22,433 nt of DNA, taken from positions 1-22,433 of the forward strand of contig CAZWFN010000108.1 of assembly GCA_964633205.1 (NCBI GenBank), in the 5' to 3' direction. Source of the DNA: CAYVQE01 sp964633205 (lineage in GTDB: Bacteria; Myxococcota; B64-G9). The translations under genes and the position numbers were made by a program. Position 1 is the first letter of the stretch, and each line of letters starts with the position of its first letter. The notes beneath the pieces are model-generated. The model did not search any database. It worked only from the letters and a program-made list of their open reading frames with translations, and was not told the DNA's origin. Positions 15,603 through 22,433 of this stretch are shown here, one piece after another.

Positions 15603-18002
15603 TCAGGGTCTCGCTTCCAGGATGACGATGGCGCGCGACGGCACGCCGTAGCTGTCGCCGACGGGCTCCGCATCGTCGAGCCAGATGTTGTGCGAGACGC
15701 GCGGCGCGGTCTGCACCTGCGCATTCTCGGTGGTGTCGAAGTACTGCTGGGTGTCGACCAACCGCACCCAGTTGCGCCCCTCGGGCAGGCTGAACTCGAC
15801 CTGATCGTGGGGGTGCATGTTGATCAGGATGGCCAACTCGGGCCCGATCGAGCCGTCGTGGTAATGCTGCATCACCACCCTACCCGACCAGTCCTCAGCC
15901 TGCATGTCCTGGTTGGCGGCCGTCTTCCAGGCCAACGCGGCGCCGCTGTCGTAGCCGGCCGGGGCGAAGGCGTAGCGGTGCGCCTTGCGCAGCGCGATCA
16001 GCCGGCGCACGAAGTCGTGCATCCGCACCCGGGCGTCGTCGGCCTGCCAGGCACCCCAATCGAACCAGTTGTAGGGGTTGTCGGCGCTGGTGGAGTAGGC
16101 GTTGTTGTTGCCGAGCTGGGTGCGCATCCACTCGTCGCCGCCCAACAGCATGGGCGTGCCGTGGGAGACCAGCAGGGCGACGAACAGGTTGCGCATCATC
16201 TGGCGCTTGAAGGGCTCGTTGTCTGCGCCCCAGTCGCGCGAACGGTTGTGCTCCTCGCCGGAGTGGGGATCGCAGAAGGGATTGGTGGGGTCGGAGCAGC
16301 AGATCGGGTTGAGCGGCCCGCACAGGTTGCGCTTCTCGTCGTAGCTGAACAGGTCGTAGAGGGTGAAGCCGTCGTGGGCGGTGACGAAGTTGACCGAGTG
16401 GTAGGGCCGCCGGCCGTCGTCGCCGAACAGGGGCTGGGAACCGGTCATGGTGGCGCCCACGTCGAGCGGGCCCGCGTTGGAGTTCAGGGCGCGGTCGTCG
16501 AAGTTGACGAAGGCGCGCCAGACGTCGCGGTAGTTGCCGTTCCACTCGTACCAGGCCACGGCCGGCTCGTCGCCGGCGGCCGGGAAGTCGCCCAGCTTGA
16601 AGTGCGCCAGCGACCAGGGCTCGGAGATGATGCGCACGTTGCGCTCGCGCAGCAGCGGGTCGTCGATGATCTTTTGCAGGATGGTGGTCGAGGCTTCCCA
16701 GGTGTTGTAGTCCAGGTCCTTGGCCCCCAGCACGGGCGCCAGGTCGAAGCGGAAACCGTCGACGTGGAACTCCTCGACCCAGTGGTGCAGCGAGTCCATG
16801 ATCAGGCGCTCGACCGGCTCGTGGTTGCAGCGCACCTGGTTGCCCACCCCGGTGTGGTCCCAGAAGAAGCGCGGGTCCTCGCCCAGGGCGTAGTAGCCGG
16901 CGTTGTCCAGACCGCGGAAGGAGTACAGACCGGCCACCTCCTTGGCATCGTGGTTGATCAGCTCGACGTTGTTGTCGAGCATGACGTCGTCCTGGGCGAT
17001 CTTCTGCCGCCACAGCCCACCCTCGCCGGTGTGGTTGTAGACCACGTCGAGGATGACCTCGATGTCGCGCTGGTGGAGCTGGTCGACCATCCACTTGAAC
17101 TCGTCGATCACCTCCTCGTTCTCGCGCTCGGCGGCGTAGCTCAGCTCGGCGGCGAAGAAGCTGATGTTGTTGTAGCCCCAGTAGGTGCCGTCCAGGGGCT
17201 TTTCCATCACCGGCATCAGCTCGACCGCGGTGATGCCCAGGTCGGCCAGGTAGTCGGCTTTCTCGCCGATGCCGCGGAAGGTGCCCGGATGCAGCACCGC
17301 CGAGGCGGTCGAGGCGGTGAAGCCCTTGGGGTGGACCTCGTAGATGATCAAATCGTTGGGCCGGTGGCCGTCGAACTCGGGATCGCGGCGCCGCTCGAGC
17401 CAGCGGGCCTCGTTGTCGCTCCAGGCGTATTCGCTGCGCACGATGACGCTCTTGGCGGCGGCGTCCCAGGTGACCTCGGTGCGCGCCGGGCCCGAGGCGA
17501 TCGAGCCCTTGGTCCAGTCGTGGTCGCGGTGCAGCGCCACGCCGTAAGGGTCGAACAGCAGCTTGTTGGGATTGTAGCGGTGGCCCTCACCGTCCACGTC
17601 GGCCAAAAAGCCGTGGATCGAGCCCGGGAACCACTCCGGGTCCTCGACCCAGTTCGGCCCCCAGGCGATGTAGCCGTAGTGCTGGCCCAGGCCGACGCCC
17701 TCGACGTAGATGTTCCAGACCTCGCCGAAGCGCTCCATGGGAATGCGCCTGGTGGGCCGCTCCGACTCGGGGTCGTCGAACAGCAGCAGCTCGACCACGT
17801 GGGCGTTGCCGGCGAAGACGGAGAAGTTGGCCCCCTGGTCGATCAGGATCGCGCCCAGGTGATCGAAGCCGCGCACCCCGGCCTCGTCCAGCGACGGGGC
17901 CAGCGGCTCGGTGCGGTACAACCGGGCGTAGTCGCCGTTGGAGCAGCCGGCGGCCAAAAACCCGACCAAGGCCAGCGCTGCACATGCAATCGACTGTCTC
18001 AT
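15603..18002 (-). CDS. Isoamylase/GlgX-type debranching enzyme, exported lipoprotein (GH13, CBM48)
   Basis: The start at 18002 (MRQSIACAAL) is chosen because GAGG at 18009-18012 lies 6 bases away; ATG 18008 abuts that site. The product is 799 residues. Lipobox LAAGC gives anchor Cys20. A CBM48-like domain (about 45-170: GANFSVFAGNAHVVELLLFD) precedes the GH13 barrel. Conserved regions are DVVYNHTGEGG (319-329), GFRFDLAPVLG with nucleophile D420, IISEPW with acid E461, and TAHDGF with D544. These are the GlgX/isoamylase variants, indicating hydrolysis of alpha-1,6 branches of glycogen or amylopectin. Unusually, the loop after region IV carries an insert with four Cys (C561, C568, C569, C577), fitting an extracytoplasmic enzyme. 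It overlaps or nearly abuts both neighbours. Confidence 0.93.
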   Translation of the reverse strand: MRQSIACAALALVGFLAAGCSNGDYARLYRTEPLAPSLDEAGVRGFDHLGAILIDQGANFSVFAGNAHVVELLLFDDPESERPTRRIPMERFGEVWNIYVEGVGLGQHYGYIAWGPNWVEDPEWFPGSIHGFLADVDGEGHRYNPNKLLFDPYGVALHRDHDWTKGSIASGPARTEVTWDAAAKSVIVRSEYAWSDNEARWLERRRDPEFDGHRPNDLIIYEVHPKGFTASTASAVLHPGTFRGIGEKADYLADLGITAVELMPVMEKPLDGTYWGYNNISFFAAELSYAAERENEEVIDEFKWMVDQLHQRDIEVILDVVYNHTGEGGLWRQKIAQDDVMLDNNVELINHDAKEVAGLYSFRGLDNAGYYALGEDPRFFWDHTGVGNQVRCNHEPVERLIMDSLHHWVEEFHVDGFRFDLAPVLGAKDLDYNTWEASTTILQKIIDDPLLRERNVRIISEPWSLAHFKLGDFPAAGDEPAVAWYEWNGNYRDVWRAFVNFDDRALNSNAGPLDVGATMTGSQPLFGDDGRRPYHSVNFVTAHDGFTLYDLFSYDEKRNLCGPLNPICCSDPTNPFCDPHSGEEHNRSRDWGADNEPFKRQMMRNLFVALLVSHGTPMLLGGDEWMRTQLGNNNAYSTSADNPYNWFDWGAWQADDARVRMHDFVRRLIALRKAHRYAFAPAGYDSGAALAWKTAANQDMQAEDWSGRVVMQHYHDGSIGPELAILINMHPHDQVEFSLPEGRNWVRLVDTQQYFDTTENAQVQTAPRVSHNIWLDDAEPVGDSYGVPSRAIVILEARP

Positions 18003-18014
18003 CGTCATCCTCGC

Positions 18015-20552
18015 TCACTGCGCGACCAGCACGACCGCGTCCTGGCCGGCGACCTCGACCGCCACCCGGCCGGCGCTCACCTCGAACCGGCCCCCGTCCA
18101 GGCCGTCGGACAGCACGGTGCCGTCTTCCAGCTCGAGCGCCTCGACCGGCACCGCGGCCGAACGCGGGCCCGCGTCGCGGTTGAGCACCACCAGCACCCG
18201 GTCGCCGCCCCACTCCAACCCGTAGGCCCACAGCAGCCGGTCGGGCGCCAGCCACAGCGAATGGCGCTGGCCGCGGCGCAGCGCCGGGTGGGCGTGGCGC
18301 AGACCGGTCAGCCGCTGCACGTGCTCCAGGGTGGCGCGCTGCTGATCGGTCCAGGCGGCTGCGGCCGGCATCGGGCGGCGGTTGTCCGGGTCGCCGGCGC
18401 CGGCCAGGCCCAGCTCGTCGCCGTAGTAGATCAGGGGCACGCCGGGCGAGGTCAACAGAAAGGTCCAGGCCAGCCGCAGCCGCTCGAAGGGCGCGGCCGT
18501 GTCGGGCAGCGGCGGCGGCGCGGTCCAGCCCTGCTCCTTGCCGCCGTTGCACCACATATCGCCGATGTCGCCGGCCGCCTGCGACAGCGCCCGGCAGACG
18601 TCGTGGTTGCCCAAAAAGGTGCTCATCACCGCCCAGTCGCCGTAGCGGCCGTCGTTCCAAGCGACCATGTCGCGCAGCGCGCCCAGGTCGCGCTCCTGGC
18701 GCAGCAGCACGGCGGTGACCTGCCAGAACAACGGGAAGTCGAACTGGCCGTCGAGCCGGTCGGGGCCCACGTAGTGGGCCAGCTGATCGGCGCCGTCCTC
18801 GCCGGTGAAGGTCTCGCCGACCAGGTAGAAGCGCAGCCCGGTGCGCCGCAGCTCGCGCTCGATGCGGCCGCGCAGGTGCAGCACCACGTCGTCGATCATG
18901 TGCTTGACCGCGTCGACCCGGAAGCCGTCGATGCCGGTGGTGCGCACCAGCCAGACGGCGTGGTCCATCAGGGCGTCCATCACCGCCGGGTTGCGGTAGC
19001 GCAGATCGGGCAGGTAGTCGGCGAACCAGCAGGTGATGGGCTGGGTCCAGTCGGTCTCCTGGCAGCCGGCCGGCGGCAGGTGGAACCAGGGGGGATCGTC
19101 GAGCTCGTGCTGGGACCACAGCGGCGAGTCCCGATGGACGTGGTTGAGCACCAGATCGACCACCACCCGGATGCCGTGGGCGTGGGCGATGCGTACCAGC
19201 TCGCGCAGCTGCTCCAGGTCGCCGAAATGCGGATCCACCGGCAGCACGCCGGGCAGCGGCGCGGCGTCCGTCCAGCCGGTGCTGATCGGCCAGTACGAAT
19301 GGTAGGCCGCATAGCGGCGGCCGTCGCTGCCCCAAAAACCGCCGCCGGTGTTGTGGCTGACCGAGGACAGCCACAGGGCGTTGACGCCCAGCTCGTCGAA
19401 GTAGCCCGCCTCCAGCCACTGGCGCAGGCCGGCCAGATCGCCGCCGTGCCAGTTGGCCTTGGGGTCGACGTCCGCCACCGGGGCGTCGTTGTCGGGATCG
19501 CCGTTGGCGAAGCGATCGGTCATGGCGAAGTAGAGCACCGCGTCGCGCCAGTCGAAGGGCTGCGGCTCGACCCACACCGGCACCAGCAGCGCCCGGGCGC
19601 TGCGGCCGGCGCTGTCGGCGGCCTCGATGCGGTAGAGCCATTTGCCATTGCTGCGCCCCGCATCGGCGATGCGGGCCACGCCGCTGGCAGGGTCGACCTC
19701 GGCATCGAGCGGCACGTCGCCGCGGTGGACGCTGATGCCGGCATCCGCCAGGCCGGCGCCCTGGGCGCCGTCGAGGTACTGCACCGAAAAGCGCACCTCG
19801 CCCTGCTCCACGACCGGCTGGTGCAGCAGCACCAGCAGCGGCCGATCGCAATCGGGCACGCGCAGCCGCGAGTTGCGCTCGCTGTCGCGCCACAGGTGGA
19901 AGGGGTTGGCGGGGTCTTCGAACCAGCGCTCGGCGCCGGCGTCGTAGAGCTTGTAGGCGTAGTCGCCGGCGGGCAGGTCGAGCGCCACCTGCCACACCCC
20001 GTCGGCCACCTGCTCCAGCTCGGTGCCCGGCTCCCAGCCGTCGTGCTCGCCGCGCAGGTAGAGCGCACCGGCCGGCGCCTGGTCGAGATCGGTGCGGACC
20101 AGGGTGGTGCAGCTACGCGGCCCGAGCAGCAGCGCCTCGCCGCTGCTGTCGTCGCAGGGCTGGGCCGGAAAATCGACCGTCAGCGCGGCGCAGTCCGGCA
20201 GGCACAACCCGTCGCCGTCGGCATCCTGGGCCCCCGGATCGCAGCGGCAGACCGCCTCGTACTCGACCACCTGGCAGACCGTCTGGTAGGGCTTGGTGCA
20301 GGGGTTGGGTGTGCAGGGGTCGGGTCCGACGGGCACGCAGTCGGTGCCCTGTGCGCGGTAGCCGTCGGCACAGCGGTCGCAGCGCTCACCGGCCCAGCCC
20401 GCAGCGCACAGGCACTCGGCGCGGCCCGAACGAATGGCGCACTGGCCGTGCGGCCCGCAGTCCAGCCCGCAGGGGTCGCCGCCCCCGGGACCACAGCCGC
20501 CCGCGATCGGGACGGCCCATACCAAGCACATCAAGCAGCGCTGCCAACGCAT
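18015..20552 (-). CDS. GH13 alpha-amylase lipoprotein with N-terminal EGF-like and CBM48-like regions
   Basis: ATG 20552 is chosen: GAGGG at 20560-20564 with 7-base spacer, followed by a lipoprotein signal (IAGGC, Cys20). The frame stays open far upstream to 21641 but only overlaps the next gene. The product is 845 residues. A Cys-rich EGF/laminin-like stretch (about 28-121: CGPHGQCAIRSGRAECLC, GWAGERCDRC) is followed by a CBM48-like beta domain (about 160-235: LYLRGEHDGWEPG, WFEDPANPFHLW). An Ig-like segment (240-325) precedes the GH13 barrel from about 335. Conserved regions are DLVLNH (466-471), GFRVDAVKH with D547, YLVGET with E580, and FLGNHD with D651. The predicted role is surface endo-amylase. 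The next gene, the isoamylase, starts 12 bases on. Confidence 0.92.
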   Translation of the reverse strand: MRWQRCLMCLVWAVPIAGGCGPGGGDPCGLDCGPHGQCAIRSGRAECLCAAGWAGERCDRCADGYRAQGTDCVPVGPDPCTPNPCTKPYQTVCQVVEYEAVCRCDPGAQDADGDGLCLPDCAALTVDFPAQPCDDSSGEALLLGPRSCTTLVRTDLDQAPAGALYLRGEHDGWEPGTELEQVADGVWQVALDLPAGDYAYKLYDAGAERWFEDPANPFHLWRDSERNSRLRVPDCDRPLLVLLHQPVVEQGEVRFSVQYLDGAQGAGLADAGISVHRGDVPLDAEVDPASGVARIADAGRSNGKWLYRIEAADSAGRSARALLVPVWVEPQPFDWRDAVLYFAMTDRFANGDPDNDAPVADVDPKANWHGGDLAGLRQWLEAGYFDELGVNALWLSSVSHNTGGGFWGSDGRRYAAYHSYWPISTGWTDAAPLPGVLPVDPHFGDLEQLRELVRIAHAHGIRVVVDLVLNHVHRDSPLWSQHELDDPPWFHLPPAGCQETDWTQPITCWFADYLPDLRYRNPAVMDALMDHAVWLVRTTGIDGFRVDAVKHMIDDVVLHLRGRIERELRRTGLRFYLVGETFTGEDGADQLAHYVGPDRLDGQFDFPLFWQVTAVLLRQERDLGALRDMVAWNDGRYGDWAVMSTFLGNHDVCRALSQAAGDIGDMWCNGGKEQGWTAPPPLPDTAAPFERLRLAWTFLLTSPGVPLIYYGDELGLAGAGDPDNRRPMPAAAAWTDQQRATLEHVQRLTGLRHAHPALRRGQRHSLWLAPDRLLWAYGLEWGGDRVLVVLNRDAGPRSAAVPVEALELEDGTVLSDGLDGGRFEVSAGRVAVEVAGQDAVVLVAQ

Positions 20553-20668
20553 CCACAAGCCCTCGCAAACCCGCGCCCGCGGCCGCCATAAGCCCAGCGG
20601 GCCCATCCGCCCGACTCTAACCCCTGCCCCCTTTCGAGACAAGAGGCGACGGTGCGCCCTGGGCCGAT

Positions 20669-21949
20669 TCAATAGCTGGTCTGGCAGGGGTGCTCGGCGG
20701 CGAAGGCCTGCACGGCGTCGAGCTGCTCGGCGGAGGCCTCGATGTACTGCCAGGACAGGGCGCCGGCGTAGCCGTTGCCGAACCAGCTGCGCACGACATC
20801 GGCATAGGGGGTGCCGGGGGCCAGCGCACCGGTGGGGAACTCGCCCATGACCACCGGCTTGTCCTCGATGCCGAAGGTGGCCGGCGGCTGGTCGTAGGGA
20901 TACCACTCGTCGATCCAGGCGTACATGTGGAACTGGTAGAAGTCGAGGTCGACCCGGGTCCAGGCCTGGGCCCATTTCCAGGCCGCGCCACCCACCGTCA
21001 CCAGCGCGTCGCTCTCCTGGCGCAGCGCGGCGATCACCTCGGCGACGAAGGTCTCCATCTGCTGGTGGCTGACCGTCTCCAGCTCGGCGTTGGGCTCGTA
21101 GTCCTCGTCGCCGTAGGGGCTCGGCCCGGCCATGGCCCATTCGGGCTCGTTGATGACGTCCCAGGCGATCAGCCGCCGCCGGTGGGGGCTGGCCGCCACC
21201 GCGCGCGCCAGCGGCCGGACCGCGTTGTCGATCAGCAGCGCCCGCCGCTCGGCATCGACCAGCAGCGGCCGCATGCCCGGGATCCAGATTCCGTACTCCT
21301 CGCGGCCCGGCCGGAAGTTGTCGAAGGAGAACAGGCACAGCATGTAGTAGACGTCCTCTTCGGCGGCCAGGCGCAGCGCAGCCTCCAGATCCTGGCGGGC
21401 CGTGCCGCCCAATCCGCTGGGATTGCCGTCGGCGTCGAACACCACCCCGTCGCCGCGGAAGTCGGGAAACACCCACCAGCGGATCACGCTGGCGCCGTGG
21501 GCCCGCATGTCGGCCAGCTCGGCCCGGATGGTCTCGGCCTGACCGGCCACTCCGCTCTGGCCCCAGGCCGCGATGCCGCCGAAGTCGCCGCCGAAATGGT
21601 GCCACGCATAGTTGATGCCGTACATGAAACGTCGCTCGCAACCCCAGAGGATACCTCCGGAAAACGGACAGGGGTCCTCGCAGCCGCCGTCCTCCACACC
21701 CCCGTCGCCGGCATCCGTCCCGCCATCTCCGCCATCTTCACCGGCGCCAGCGTCGCCGCCGTCCGCAGCCGCATCGCCCCCGGCGTCGGCCCCGGCATCG
21801 CGCCCCGCATCCCCGCCGTCGAGCCCGGCATCGGCCCCATCCAGCCCCGCATCGCCGTCCCCCGCCACCTGCTTCCCACCGCCGTCATCGCAGGCGCCGG
21901 CCCCCAGACCCACCACCAGCCACAGCCCAAGCCAAAATCCCCGGCCCAT
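20669..21949 (-). CDS. GH5-like (clan GH-A) glycoside hydrolase lipoprotein
   Basis: The start at 21949 follows a strong GGAGGAGG (21954-21961, spacer 4); the frame reaches 22003 but a signal peptide starts only here. The product is 426 residues: lipobox GAGAC (Cys20), a 70-residue Asp/Gly/Ala linker, then a TIM-barrel glycosidase. It shows FMYGINYAWHHFGGDF, SVIRWWVFPDFRG, WDVINEPEW with acid/base E268, QFHMYAWIDEWY, and VVMGEFPTG with nucleophile E370. NEP plus a late GE are the retaining clan GH-A pattern seen in GH5 endoglucanases and mannanases. The substrate cannot be told; context with amylases might suggest an auxiliary polysaccharidase for plant or microbial debris. It lies 116 bases upstream of the GH13 gene on the same strand. 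Confidence 0.85.
   Translation of the reverse strand: MGRGFWLGLWLVVGLGAGACDDGGGKQVAGDGDAGLDGADAGLDGGDAGRDAGADAGGDAAADGGDAGAGEDGGDGGTDAGDGGVEDGGCEDPCPFSGGILWGCERRFMYGINYAWHHFGGDFGGIAAWGQSGVAGQAETIRAELADMRAHGASVIRWWVFPDFRGDGVVFDADGNPSGLGGTARQDLEAALRLAAEEDVYYMLCLFSFDNFRPGREEYGIWIPGMRPLLVDAERRALLIDNAVRPLARAVAASPHRRRLIAWDVINEPEWAMAGPSPYGDEDYEPNAELETVSHQQMETFVAEVIAALRQESDALVTVGGAAWKWAQAWTRVDLDFYQFHMYAWIDEWYPYDQPPATFGIEDKPVVMGEFPTGALAPGTPYADVVRSWFGNGYAGALSWQYIEASAEQLDAVQAFAAEHPCQTSY
21680..21886 (-). repeat. Asp/Gly/Ala low-complexity linker coding region
   Basis: About 69 codons of irregular DGGDAG/DAGADAG units follow the lipid-anchored Cys of the GH5-like protein. Such acidic tethers hold a catalytic domain off the membrane in deltaproteobacterial lipoproteins. 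The degenerate repeat is prone to length change. Confidence 0.8.
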
Positions 21950-21996
21950 ACCGCCTCCTCCAACGTGCCTTTCCTTGCCAAAGCCCATGGATGTCT

Positions 21997-22284
21997 CTAC
22001 CAACCATCATCATGGCCGAACCCATCGAGAATTCGTTCGGCCTCCTTATGAGAATGAAGGTCGTCAGCAGCAGCCTGTAGCCCTTCCGCCACCGCGGCAA
22101 TGAATCCGGCCCTTGCGGAGAGCTTTTCATACTCATCGACAGCCATCAGCACGGCCACACCGCGGCCGCGTCTGGTCACCAATAGCGGCCGTCTGGAGGT
22201 GCAGACTCGATCCACCAATGCCGAAGATCGTTTTTCGAGTTCCCGCATGGATGTCGAGTCACCGGTGAATCGTGTTTTCGCCAT
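21997..22284 (-). CDS. Phd/YefM-family antitoxin-like protein, without an adjacent toxin
   Basis: The start at 22284 has AGGAG (22292-22296) 7 bases upstream, giving 95 residues; the frame is open to 22392 but lacks a site there. The N-terminal half fits the Phd/YefM DNA-binding fold: MRELEKRSSALVDRV, then RRPLLVTRRGRGVAVLMAVDEYEKL, close to the family pattern of P-hydrophobic-TR-x-G-(x)-A-V-hydrophobic-(x)-EYE. The C-terminal tail (AVAEGLQAAADDLHSHKEAE) would be the toxin-binding segment. In usual type II modules a RelE/ParE/YoeB toxin follows directly; here only 47 bases separate it from the GH5-like lipoprotein. It is either an orphan, or its partner lies upstream outside the window. Antitoxins of this family normally autorepress their promoter. 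Confidence 0.85.
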   Translation of the reverse strand: MAKTRFTGDSTSMRELEKRSSALVDRVCTSRRPLLVTRRGRGVAVLMAVDEYEKLSARAGFIAAVAEGLQAAADDLHSHKEAERILDGFGHDDGW

Positions 22285-22433
22285 GGCCAAACTCCTGTCT
22301 GGTGCTGCAACCTGACGATAACACAGAGCACCGACTTGGTGGGACTCGCTGGCACCTCTTTCTGAACGCCTAAGCTCGCCCTGATTTCCCACCTCGGCCG
22401 CGATCTCTGCGTCAGACCGGCGGATTCAATGCT

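Noticed and set aside
13980..20591. A 2,203-codon open frame on the plus strand, antisense to most of the starch locus
   Set aside because: It lies opposite genes with intact GH13 catalytic motifs. Its translation is rich in Val, Gly, Gln, Ala and His without domain motifs, as expected when the complementary frame of GC-rich coding DNA lacks stops. No ribosome site or family motif supports it.
20553..21641. Extension of the EGF-GH13 gene to an upstream start near 21641 (1,208 codons)
   Set aside because: The extra part overlaps the GH5-like gene in another frame, and a ribosome site plus lipoprotein signal sit at 20552.

Overview
The window is very GC-rich, with strong third-position G/C bias. 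It carries about thirteen real genes plus one partial gene at the left edge. The gene content points to a Myxococcota-like (deltaproteobacterial) predator or saprophyte. The signs are a FrzS/AglZ-type pseudo-receiver with a giant coiled coil, tandem Cys-rich vWA lipoproteins with a 'SDEEDC'-like signature, and many lipoproteins with Asp/Gly/Ala-rich linkers after the lipobox. This taxonomic call is inference from gene content only.

Layout, left to right. (1) 1-1790, plus strand: the tail of one vWA-type lipoprotein and a complete paralogue. (2) 1932-9363, plus strand: a pseudo-receiver/coiled-coil gene, frameshifted in this sequence near a 33-bp tandem repeat. It is followed at short spacing by a GT2 polyprenyl-phosphate sugar synthase and two polytopic GT-C-like membrane proteins. 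The second of these has a PA14 domain grafted on its N-terminus. The GT2 could make a lipid-linked sugar donor that the two GT-C proteins then use on the periplasmic side. (3) 9520-9969, plus strand: a stand-alone, catalytically complete receiver protein behind an AT-richer leader with a sigma-54-like site. (4) 21949-9977, minus strand: six close-set genes that look like one cell-surface starch/glycogen utilisation locus. In transcription order they are a GH5-like lipoprotein, an EGF-bearing GH13 amylase lipoprotein, an isoamylase-type debranching lipoprotein, a LamB-like porin, a GH13-CBM20 amylase lipoprotein, and a lipoprotein with an IPT/TIG domain plus three copies of a four-Cys module. 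(5) 22284-21997, minus strand: a Phd/YefM-type antitoxin with no toxin next to it.

The starch locus is the best candidate for an under-described system. Every enzyme is predicted to be lipid-anchored and the only channel is a maltoporin-like barrel, so it has the logic of a Bacteroidetes Sus system without any SusC/SusD. The triple-module protein is a candidate glycan-binding component. No transcription regulator or inner-membrane sugar transporter is in the window, and no rRNA, tRNA, IS element or CRISPR array was seen. No gene-free stretch exceeds 300 bases; the longest internal gaps (195-356, 1791-1931, 9364-9519, 20553-20668) are regulatory-size.
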